Part shown: one piece after another, positions 44,278 to 53,491 of the stretch
How positions within the stretch are numbered: position 1 is the stretch's first letter
How the letters are laid out: each line of letters starts with the position of its first letter
Source of the DNA: Cladorhizidae sp. MBARI D1340-BT2
Lineage: Eukaryota > Porifera > Demospongiae > Poecilosclerida > Cladorhizidae
NCBI GenBank assembly: GCA_028752905.1
Contig: JAQNBH010000009.1
Coordinates: 40,988,509 to 41,052,508, forward strand
Direction: 5' to 3'
Length of the DNA: 64,000 nt
The notes under the pieces: generated by a model
What the model saw: the letters and a program-made list of their open reading frames with translations, nothing else
Told to the model about the DNA's origin: nothing
Databases searched by the model: none
Translations under genes and position numbers: made by a program

Positions 44278-45453
44278 CAGGGGTAGGCAAACTTTTTAGA
44301 CTATCGCCCCTTCATGGAATCCTTGGCCCCTCATCGACCCCCACATTAAACTATAACAATACAACATAAAGTCATAAACACATTAAAAATAAATTTACTC
44401 TCATATTGACAACTTTTAAAAAAAACCCCTTAAACTGGCCTTCTTTTTGCTTTTATTATAAAAAAAATTATAAAGAAATGACCTAATGTTTCAAATTCAG
44501 GCCAAATATCATATTCTTTATATGTTTTTTTACCATTAAAGTATTGATGGGTATATAGCTCCACCTCCTTGACTTTTTTGTTTTTGTCATGGTTATTGGC
44601 TTTTTTGGTGTATACATTAAAAAAATGTCACGCCTCGTGCATGGTCACGCGCTACGTGTGACATTATTCTAAATTTGGTATTATAATATCAAATTAATAA
44701 GGTTGTCAGCAAAGGTGGGCACAGTTAAAAAGTTAACGACTTCATTAGTACTATTAACTGCGATTGCCGCCAATTGGCATCATCACGGTATCGTTATTAC
44801 GGTATCGTTAATTGCCATCAATAATAATATTAGTGCGGACTAGTCCACTAAATAGGCAGTATATTGGCCTTCTGGATAATAGGACGCTGCTTATAATAAT
44901 CCTTATTGGCATGCATAAGTCCTATAGCTCTATCTAAGCTAGCTAGCTACACATTGAAAAATATTTGTCCACCAAATTATAGTTGGCTTTTTCCTACCTT
45001 GCTAGAGCTTGGCGTCATCCACCGTCTAGGAAGAAGCTTCCTTAAGCGCTCAGGTAAAGCTTCTACACTCCATCTCCGCATGTTTCTATAGAAGAAAGAG
45101 CGTCACAAAAGTCGATCGTTAGCTAACCATTGCCTAACATTGTAGATAGTCTTTGATATCGAAAAGCACTAACTCACTCCAAACGGTCACTCAAGTGTGA
45201 CTGTTTACTATATCTTGTAGCCAACACAGCGCTTTGCTTTAGGGAAGATGGTGTTGAAGTTTTTCAAACTAGAGTCCAAGCTTAGGCGGGTTTTTCCATG
45301 ACTGAGACGATCACTAACTCCACCCCGTGCGTTCGGTGCCCAGCTTTGATCGTTAGCTAACGACTCCCTTTTCTGCTCATCGACCCACTTTTGACCCCTA
45401 GCCATTTATCGACCCCTTGGAAGTCCTATCGACCACTTTGGCTACCCCTACTG
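44278..45453. mobile_element. Non-autonomous hAT-type element, 1.18 kb
   Basis: Opens CAGGGGTAGGCAAACTTTTT and closes with the complement of CAGTAGGGGTAGCCAAAGTG. Further in, both ends share ATCG-ACCCC/CTTGG blocks, giving an imperfect inverted repeat of about 40 bp. No transposase is encoded. An 8-bp target duplication is not evident. CAGGGGT termini are characteristic of hAT elements. Confidence 0.6.
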
Positions 45454-46133
45454 TCGATTATCTTGTTTTGCAGTTGTTGCTAGGTGGGCATGGTTGGGCA
45501 TTAAACCATTATTTGAAGCAACGGTGCATATGAATCTTATGCCAAATAGTGCATTACACACACACACACACACATGCGTGCAGGCACAGTAATGTTCATC
45601 AGTAAGCAGGTATGATGTTTCATGGAGTGTGCTAGCACTTGCTACACTGGTTTAACCTGTTTATTTTTGTATGGATGACATCTAACATCCCCCTCCCCAC
45701 CCAAACAAGCGAAGCTCATAATGTCTGCTAAAACTCACATTGGCAGCTTCTTAGTTACATAAAGTGTGTCCGCCCTCTAAGGACTTCCAGCATGCCTTCC
45801 AGCATGCCTTGAAATTACATGATAAACTGGCAGATCTAGAAATAATACCACAAAAACTTTGAAATTCAGCTTCAAGGATCTATCTTATACAGCACACCCT
45901 CACATATCCGAACCTCAATTATCTGAATGCTCGATTATCCAAAACTCGGTAAAAATAATTAAACATAGTAATGATTGACAAGAAAATTGGTTGGGTGGAG
46001 TGGGCTAGAGATTTGCATGAAAGCCGTAAGCCGTCACTAGGGCCAGCAAAAGGACGAGCCTAGTTTTGTCTATTGTATATACGCTCAGTTGTCATAGAGA
46101 AATTACAATGACCTCTAATTTCAAGTACACGAA
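45454..46133. other. Non-coding, with a possible pogo/Tigger-like terminus
   Basis: A CA microsatellite lies at 45552-45572. At 45892-45955, CACACCCTCACATATCCGAA is followed by a stretch containing AATTATCTGAA and CGATTATCCAAAACTCGG. This resembles the CCCTCGATTATCCGAAC-type ends of pogo/Tigger elements, but no transposase or second end was found. Confidence 0.3.
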
Positions 46134-46577
46134 TATAAAGAAATGGGACCCTTACTTTGGAAGTGCCCCTCAATGTCTCCATTGTAGTAGACCATTCTCT
46201 TGGTGTTGTCCTCCATTAGACTCGCTCACCTGTTGTTCAAGGTGTGCTTATAATTATTGTGAAAAGCTACGCTCTATGTCAACAGAAGCAATGGGCATCC
46301 ATATCTCCTGCGAAGCCATCGTAGCTAGATTTGGGAAATGGTAGTTGGCGAGGATCGAATATTCAGGCTGCTCTGTAATTTCTAATTTTAGTGACGACCT
46401 TAACCATGAGTTCACACAGCAATCCTTGGGGCAGGCAGGATTCATATGTATAGAAGCTGAAATTGCTGGGTGCAGCCATGTTATGCAGTGTATTCTGTCA
46501 CGGGGGAAGAGATTCATACGGACTGAGTTGCCCTCCTCCATACCCGGGTTGCTTTTCTTCTTTTGTAGATTCTCCAA
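46134..46577 (-). pseudogene. hAT transposase C-terminal domain, relic
   Basis: On the - strand the frame ends YHFPNLATMASQEIWMPIAS, VDIERSFSQ, a stop, and continues across it as YKHTLNNR, ASLMEDNTKRMVYYNGDIEG. The ERSFSxYKxxLxxxR...L-x-E-x-NTKR-x-YYNGD arrangement is the hAT dimerisation domain of the type with a short helical tail. At least two stops interrupt it. Confidence 0.75.
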
Positions 46578-46879
46578 GACACTTCAAGAATATTAGAAAG
46601 CCTCTCATATTGTCGTTCTCATGTGTGGATAATATAGCTTATTTGAAAGTTATTTAATAAGAGTGCATCACAAATGAGATGGTATGCTGATGATGAGCTA
46701 GTGTGTGTGTGTGTGTGTTTGTTTGATGGACTGTGTTTGATTGTCATTGATTATAACGAAGGAAAAGCAGATGCTGTGGTGTTAATATTGAAATCAAAAG
46801 TCAGACATTCAAAAGCTTCCACGTCGATTCTTCTATTCCTCATGGCAGCCCAACGACACAAGCGACAGCATAGGGGAAA

Positions 46880-47400
46880 TTAGGCCCTTCAGTTGCTATC
46901 ATCAAGAGGTGATGGAGAGTTCTGTTGGCTAACTGGTTTCTAAGGTCAGTCTTGACTTGAGATAGAGTGGAGAAGATGCTTTCACATTCTACAGAAGACA
47001 TAGGGAGTAAGAGCCAATAGCTGCCAACTCTGTCAGATTGGGAAACATTAAACTCAGTTCCAATGTTTTTATCCGATGATGGTGAGTTCTCATTTGCTTC
47101 AACTCGCTATTAGCAGCAACTATACTATTGAAGACTTCTCACCTCTGGTTGATTCTGGAGGCACTACGCCATGAGAACCATAGTGGGTGACAAGCTTATC
47201 CAGCATGTCAGCACTGTGGAAGGGTAGAAGGGAGAGCTCTTGTTGAATACTGCTAGGATTGAAAATTTCAAAACCCTCATAAAGACGGAGCAGAGGTCAG
47301 GAAACCTAGCAGTGATATGCTCAGAAAGGGTATGCAGTACTTACAATTTAAAACTAGCTATCATGCATCACTAGGTTGCTGCCCACTCTACTCTTCCAGG
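46880..47400 (-). pseudogene. Another hAT dimerisation domain, relic
   Basis: On the - strand, PMSSVECESIFSTLSQVKTD is followed by LRNQLANRTLHHLLMIATEG and P. E-x-x-F-S-x-L-x-x-x-KT-x-LRN-x-L...LMI-x-x-EGP is the ZNF862/ZBED-like hATC signature. A frameshift precedes it (PNLTELAAIG block). The region up to 47400 has weak similarity to the upstream helical part. Confidence 0.7.
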
Positions 47401-47486
47401 AGGTCTTCCAGGAGGTCTAATAATCTGTTGGGGAGTGTTGCAGGACGTGGTCAGCCTGTGCCCCTCAACATGATCTGTATTGACAG

Positions 47487-47540
47487 GGTTTCATTTAGAA
47501 AATTGTCCAAGGGGGAGCAACTGGTGGAATCTGGATATGC
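47487..47540. repeat. Fragment of the CAGGGTTTCATTTAG element
   Basis: Starts CAGGGTTTCATTTAGAAAAT and continues into CAACTGGTGGAATCTGGAT, matching the pieces at 4907-4960 and 7011-7186. It truncates the reverse transcriptase of the Gypsy-type element on its right. Confidence 0.75.
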
Positions 47541-48351
47541 CTCCCGCTTGGTAACCCAGATATACGCAGTTTGCACTGGCTAACGTACACTTACTGGCCT
47601 TCAGTGTGAAGCCCATGTCCCTCATCCGTGCGAACACTGCTTCCAGGTGCTTCAGGTGATCATCCACATTCGTACTGAAGACGACAATGTCATCGATGTA
47701 CACCGCAGCATACCCTGCCATGTCTGCCATTGACACGTTCATGATGTATTGAAAGACCGAAGGTGCATTTCTGAGTCCAAATGGCATCCTTGTGTACTCC
47801 CATTTCCCCCGGTGTTATAAAGAGTCCGTCTCTAGGATGGAGTTTGGGTGTACGTGAATCTGGTGATATCCTTTTAACATGTCAAGCATGCTTATCAAGC
47901 CAGCTCATCCCAGGTTATCAATTAACTGGTCTATCCTGGGCAGCAAAAATGGATCGGCCCATGTCACCGCATTCAATTTTCGGTAATCCACACATAACAT
48001 GTCGCTTCCATCTGCCTTAGCTACCAGTATGGCAAGGGACGCCCATGGACTCTTGGAGGGTCGGATCAACCCATCGTTGAGCAAGGCTCCCACCTCCTTT
48101 TCCAGTCTGACTAGCTTGGTAATTGCCACTCTGTAGGGTGGTTGACTTATTGGATAGGAGTATTTCCTGCTCTCTCGCACATCCTGGTGTTCTTCTGAAA
48201 ATGTTCCTAGCAGTTCCCTCGGCCTGATTCTGTCACTGCCACTTACGCTCGTTGTTCTTACATCTGGCAGTTCTCCGCCTCTCCCTTCTACCTCTGGCGA
48301 GCAGTCAGGCAGATCATCTCCCAATATTTCAGTCGCTGCCAGACAGCCCAA
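47541..48351 (-). pseudogene. Gmr1-like reverse transcriptase, truncated
   Basis: 48351-47905 carries LRPSKSPWAS-type fingers (DGLIRPSKSPWASLAILVAK, DGSDMLCVDYRKLNAV, PLxRIDxLID). After a frameshift, 47787-47541 carries MPFGLRNAPSVFQYIMN, the catalytic AVYIDDIVVFS and HLKHLEAVFARMRDMGF. It ends in the middle of the thumb region at the inserted repeat. Confidence 0.8.
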
Positions 48352-48380
48352 TGCTGGCGACTGGAACTCCTTGAGTAGAT

Positions 48381-49280
48381 TTACATGTCTCTTGGCTCTG
48401 TGTCTCGGATGTCTGGCATTAACAACTCATACATGTATGTGGCATCGTCTAATCGTTTCTCTATAGGGTACAGCCCAGCCCATTCTGCATACAGACTGGG
48501 CCCTTTTGGTGGTGTTCGTAGAAGGATGAGGTCCCCTACCTTGAAGGTTCGTATTCTTGCCTTACAGTCGAAGACTTCCTTATCTTTCTGCTTCTTCATC
48601 GTTCATTCTTCATTGCTTGATGCTGGATTTCCTCCAGCCTATTCTGTATGCTCGTAATGTATGTGATCACATCTGTTGGGGTAGATTCCATTTCTGTCCA
48701 TCGTTCCTTGAGGTTTTGAAGAGGTCCCCTGATCTGTCATCCATAGAGTAGCTCAGATGGAGTGAAACTGGTTGCTTCATGCGGTGCACGTCGATATTCT
48801 CCTAATGGGGAAGTGCCAGGTCCCCACCTGCCCACTCCACGTCTTCAAGGTTTTATTCAGCATTCCCTTGAGTGTTGCATTGAAGCATTCTACGAGACCA
48901 TCACACACTCTGGGTGATATGGGGTGGGTGGTACAAGTGCCTGCACATTCATCAATCTGTACAGCTCTTTCATGAGTTTGCTGGTGAAGTTTGCCCCGCA
49001 ATCGGTGAGGATCTCTTTCAGTACTCCCACTCTGCCGAATAGTGCTAGGAGTTCTCCAGCAATTGTCTTGGGGTCCATGTTCCATAATGGCATAGCTTCG
49101 GGCCAACCCTTCCCATCTGGCCATCTTCTGGCACTCTCCGCATGCCTGGCACATTCATTGTACGTCTGCATACATTCTTGACCAGAAGAATTCCTCTGCT
49201 AAATGCCTGTACTAAGTGTCCCGGCTTGTGTGCTAGCAACAGTAGCAATCCACGACGCGGTTCTGGCACACAGAGCAACA
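48381..49280 (-). pseudogene. Gmr1-like integrase, internally deleted
   Basis: The zinc-binding C-x2-C part (MCQACGECQKMARW) runs almost directly into WPEAMPLWNMDP, so the segment with the first catalytic aspartate is missing. The second aspartate (EILTDCGANFTSKLMKELYR) and catalytic glutamate (CDGLVECFNATLKGMLNKTL) remain. 48599-48381 encodes the C-terminal GPY-like module (FKVGDLILLRTPPKGPS). These lie upstream of the RT on the same strand. Confidence 0.75.
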
Positions 49281-49486
49281 GTGTCTCCTTCTCCTGGCCT
49301 CTCCTTGGCCTTCTTCCACAGCATCTCGTCTTGTATGATGAAAGGGACTCTCATCCGTGTCGGCCTGTTCTCATAGGGAAGCCAGAAGGATCTGTGACCT
49401 GCATCTCCAGGAATTTCTCCCGTCCTTGGTCCTGGATCATCCTTTCCTTCAATGCCATCTGGTGTTGTTGTCGCTCCTCCCTCTTC

Positions 49487-51184
49487 TCAGTTCGGGTGAG
49501 TCTTCTGTGCTCCACTCCTGCAGAGTCCAGCGGGGTCGTGTCCTCCTGAACTAGGTGACCCGTCCTGTTCCAGATCGGATAGTTCTTTTTCCTCTGAATC
49601 GGATAACTCTTCCAATTGCCACTTAGTCGGGATCACCTCGCTATCCGGATCTACGTCCAAGTCGGCTTGCAGCTCCTTCTCCTCAGCTTGCTTTTGAGCT
49701 CGTGTCTTTACCAAGTTGATCGCCTCGTGGTAGAGTCTTCCCAAGTGCCAAATGTTGGGAAAATCTGCTCCCAGGAGGGCATCGTAGCTCATATCTTCTG
49801 GTAGGGCAACAATCAAAGTCGTTAGTTGCTGGCCCACATCTATTTTGACTTCAGCTAGGGGAAGTGAGCGAACTGCTTCCGTGAAGCCTTTCAGTTGGAT
49901 TGCCTGTCCTGTCCATGCCGTTTTGGCACTAGACAGTGTTTCACTATTGTACGGTCTGCTCCTGGGTCAAGTTGGATCTGTTCCACTCTCTGTCCAGCGA
50001 TCGTTCCTGAGACGATCACCATGCCTGCTACTTCGGAGCATGTGAGGTCTTCTTCTTCCTTCCGGCTCATCGGTACTGAGAGATTGTCATCCTCCAGTTT
50101 CGTTGTTCTCTTGCCATCTCTACGGGTGGGACAATCTGAGGCATAATGTCCATAGAGATTGAAGCATCTTGGCCCCTTTTCCGGGTAAAATGTTGGTGGT
50201 CTCTTCCCATGTCCGTCCTTCCTTTCATAGCCACCAGGTTGGTCAACTTTGATCGTGGACCACCACCATCGTTCTGATAGGCCCTGCTGTCCTTCTTTGG
50301 TCCGTCGCTCATCCCTCTGGTGAAACCTCTTTCCATGGTGTTGGTTGGCCCCTTCCCCCCGATCAAGACTCCAACTCCTAGTCTACATAAAGTCATCTGC
50401 CATTCGGGTGGCCTCCTTCAACGCCTGGGGTGAGTGATCCTTTACATGATTGGATATTTGCCTTGGCATCCTTCAAGTCACAGCATCGATATTGATCAGC
50501 TCCTTGACTTCCTCTACCGTGATACAATCTTTGGTCCATTTCGAGGTGAGGTTGTCAAAGCGGTTCCCAAAGGTCGTCCAACTTTCGCCAGTCTTGCGGT
50601 TGGCCTATAACATCTTGGTCCTGTATGTCTCTCTCGAGATGAGGTAGTGTTTGTACAGGGGCTCCTTGTGTGTCCTGTAATGTTTCCGTTCCGCCTGATC
50701 CATGGCCATATATATAAAGTTTGCATCAGAGTTGAGAAATGGTCCCTAGTGTCGGCTCCAGTGCATTTGGGAAACATCATGAAACTCTGTGTGGGCCTCG
50801 AAGGCACCAAAATAGGCATCCGCATCTTCTTCTGGCTCTAGCCTGCGGAAGGGAGGCGCCTTGGGTTGTCTTCCATGGGAAGTGGTCGTTCCATCCAACT
50901 GGCCGGGGAGGCTATGGAGATGTCACCCGGTCCCTCGCTACAGAATCGGGCCGCAAAAGTCTTGTCTCGTTCCCCATCTCTCCAGTGCCTTTCCTTCTCT
51001 CCTCCTTTCTGGAGCCATGATCGTTCCCATTCTCTTTCCTCTGAAGTCGTTCTTGCTCTTTTGCTTCTTCCTTTCTCAGTCGCTCCTCTTCCTGAGCGAT
51101 CCGCTCTTTCTCCATCCTTTCTTCATGAACCTGCATCCTTTCCATGAAGGCCATGAGTACCATGTTGCTGTTTCCAGCCTCCAT
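49487..51184 (-). pseudogene. Gmr1-like gag and protease region
   Basis: The segment starts with a charged coiled coil (ERMEKERIAQEEERLRKEEA), then a gag body broken by frameshifts. One frame near 50170 holds a zinc knuckle (C-x-N-x-Y-G-H-Y-x3-C). Near 49970 comes the protease motif LDPGADRTIV (the usual D-T/S-G-A with proline in the second position). 49837-49487 carries the protease end SYDALLGADFPNIWHLGRLY and an acidic linker. Confidence 0.65.
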
Positions 51185-51525
51185 GATGGTGCTAGTGTGC
51201 TCTCTGATTCAGAGTCAGAGGTCTGGGGCATACTGTGCTGCTCTTCCACAGCTTGTCCCTTCTGTTGCCTGGTTTTGTGTTGCTTTGATGTCATGATAGC
51301 TCAATTTGTGGTGTGTGGGTGCTGAATCTTTGTAGTTCTGTGCCGAAACTGCAATGCTGATGCTGAATCTTCGGAATCTTTCTGCGGTGCTGGGTCTTCG
51401 GATTTTCTTTTCGAAAAACTGCAGTGCTGGGTCTTTGTACTTTCTGTTCAAAGAACTGTGGTGCTGTGTCTTGTGTCTTCGGATTTTCTGTTTGAATCTT
51501 CTGTATCCCACCGCTGCCTCACTTT

Positions 51526-51593
51526 GTCGCAGGATGTCTCCTCGAGAGCCTACAACCCAAACCCCCAGGGGGTTTGGGTTGTAGTCCTGCGAC
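51526..51593. repeat. Strong nested hairpin
   Basis: CTACAACCCAAACCCCC (51550-51566) and its exact complement (51568-51584) form 17-bp arms around one base. Outside them GTCGCAGGA (51526-51534) pairs with TCCTGCGAC (51585-51593), and the similarity continues outward (GCCTC...GAGGC). It lies just 5' of the gag of the Gmr1-like element and may belong to its untranslated or LTR region. Confidence 0.8.
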
Positions 51594-51814
51594 AGGGAGG
51601 CTCTGGAAGAATTCACCAGTAGTCAGGAGTAGAGCATCTACTGTAGCCTTTGTGCCCATATTAATGATTTTACTAAACTAAAGTTGATGTCTTGCTTCTG
51701 GACTGTCGCCTGCACCATGACCCCCCATTCTTCTCTTGCCTGTGACTGGAACAAGTTTGATAGCCCCTGTAGGCTTTTTTAAGGGGGCCCATGACCATAA
51801 ACTAGTAGGTGTTT

Positions 51815-52170
51815 AAAAACTTGTGGTTACCACTTGATAGATTCTGCAACATCATTGGACTATATAGCTCAAAAGATCGGTCTCTCTGTGTGCTCTTTTT
51901 GATACTAAAATATTTTTTCGTAGGTATAAAACTATAGCCAAGTTACTGGACTAATGTGGCAGTACCTCAAAACCCGAGTGCCCGATTTCTTGCATAAATA
52001 TCTCGATGACTAGTGCTAGAGAGCTTAAATTAGCACCAGTGGGTAGAGGACACCCTACTGCATACATGTTTTTTTATTAGGCACTAAAACTTGAGGACGT
52101 CAAGCGCCCAGTTGGAAAATGAATTTCTTTAAAACAATTGCGTGCTTGACCACGTACTTAAGTTTTAGTG
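51815..52170. repeat. Foldback repeat element, copy 3
   Basis: Carries GTGGTTACCACTTGATAGATTCT, TATAGCTCAAAAGATCGGTC, GTGCTCTTTTTGATACTAAA and GTATAAAACTATAGCC in the order of copy 1. The centre is an inverted repeat of about 36 bp (GGCACTAAAACTTGAGGACG against its complement ending TTTTAGTGCC). Confidence 0.65.
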
Positions 52171-52506
52171 CCAAATGAAAAAAGTCGTTGCATGCCAATA
52201 GGGCTTCTGGTATATGAACAGCAGCATAAATGCACCATTACTCAAGAATGGTTGATAATGAGGTGAAACTTGAACCACAATATAACAGTGGAAATATAGA
52301 ATAGTGAAATTAAAATTAAAAAAAATTTAATCGAAGTCTCGTCAACGGTAGCACTCATAATTTTGTGGGTATGTTGGACATTTAACATCATCAAATGATG
52401 CAGTTTTCTGTCTGCACAATGTGTATTAATCATACTGACACAACTCCACATATGGCACTACAATCTTTAACCTGTTTTGTATGTGTACGTGTAGTTTGTT
52501 GTGCAG

Positions 52507-53010
52507 CGACCCTCAGATGATGCAGACGATAGTGCCACTCCCACTACCCAAAGCTGAGCAAAATATTGTAGAAGAGATTGCTGCTAAGCTCAACCTTCTG
52601 ACTGAAATGGCAAGTGCAAGATATTGGTTGCTTGCCTTCTGCATGCTCTTATTCGAAATACACCCCAGGAAAGTTATTCAAAAGATACCACAACGCTGTT
52701 GCAATGATTATTTCCAGGCCTTTTTAATACCATTTCTTCTTGTATGTTATCATACACTGTCCACATGCTTAAGTCGAAACTTTAGTTGCAAAAAAACGTC
52801 GAAACTTTAGTTGCAAAAAAACTAGTGATTGTCGACCTTGCTATTCTATTTGGCATGACGATGTCTCCTGCTCGGGTGTGGGACCAGAGAGAGACTTAGA
52901 GAATTGTAGTCATGTGCATCATTTTCCAGGTTGTGCTCTGCGACAGTTCAACATCTGCCATCTGTCTAGCTTGCGATTCATTTACAGGACTGCATGTGCT
53001 CATATACTAG
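52507..53010 (+). CDS. Possible alternative terminal exons of the FKBP6-like gene
   Basis: An exon from TGTGCAG at 52506 would complete the phase left by a splice at 44009. It reads DPQMMQTIVPLPLPKAEQNI and VEEIAAKLNLLTEM to a GCAAGT donor at 52608. An acceptor TTTTCCAG at 52929 then gives VVLCDSSTSAICLACDSFTG to a TAG at 53008. The frame and phases work and the composition is coding-like, but the first donor (GTCTCT) is weak and no homologue is recognised. It could also be an unrelated small gene. A 24-bp duplication (GTCGAAACTTTAGTTGCAAA) lies at 52770-52822. Confidence 0.3.
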
Positions 53011-53248
53011 TTATAAGTGCCCGATTACATAATGAAGACTTGTTTCTGATCACTATTGATGATATATACGATGTCATGTAGATTCCACAATGTGGCCTGA
53101 AAGTATTCAAATCTCTACCCAAGAAATTGCAGGAACTCATGGAAAACCACTAAACTTTCATCTGATTAATCCTCTCATTACATTATTTGCTTTGTGTACT
53201 AAGTAGATATATACTTTCAGTTCATATCATTTCACTTACATTTGTATA

Positions 53249-53254
53249 TTTATT
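53249..53254 (-). terminator. Poly(A) signal for the TMEM97-like gene
   Basis: AATAAA on the - strand about 50 nt after the stop codon at 53301. Confidence 0.5.
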
Positions 53255-53300
53255 CATACATAAAAAACTGTACAAGCAAATCGTCTAGTTATATAGATGG

Positions 53301-53491
53301 CTATGAGGACTTGTGTTTGGAGGCGAAGACTGGGTACTTGGCCACTCGAAGCATGACGAGTATTGGAACTGCTACATAAGCTCCATAGGCCATCAGGAAC
53401 ATGGGGACATCAGGGGCGGCGTACTCGCCTTGTAGCTCCTCCCTTACTACCACAAACATGTTCAGGAGAAGCCCATAGCCCCACATCAGTG
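53301..53491 (-). CDS. TMEM97: TMEM97-like exon 4
   Basis: Acceptor ACACACAACAG. Codes LMWGYGLLLNMFVVVREELQ and the last membrane helix to the stop. Confidence 0.82.

Larger units (their letters stand above)
47541..51300 (-). mobile_element. Ty3/gypsy-type retroelement with integrase before reverse transcriptase (Gmr1-like), decayed
   Basis: On the - strand the order is gag (51184 to about 50070), protease (about 50000-49740), integrase (about 49280-48381), then reverse transcriptase (48351-47541), where a short repeat element cuts it off. The integrase-before-RT order is characteristic of Ty1/copia, yet the RT is Gypsy-like (PFGLRNAPSVFQ, YIDD). That combination defines the Gmr1-like clade of Ty3/gypsy elements. 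No RNase H or LTR pair is recognised. Multiple frameshifts and a deletion within the integrase core show that it is dead. Confidence 0.7.

Noticed and set aside
46674..46883. 69-codon + strand frame near the hAT relics
   Set aside because: It overlaps a GT microsatellite and the end of the hATC relic on the other strand, with no domain or splice context.
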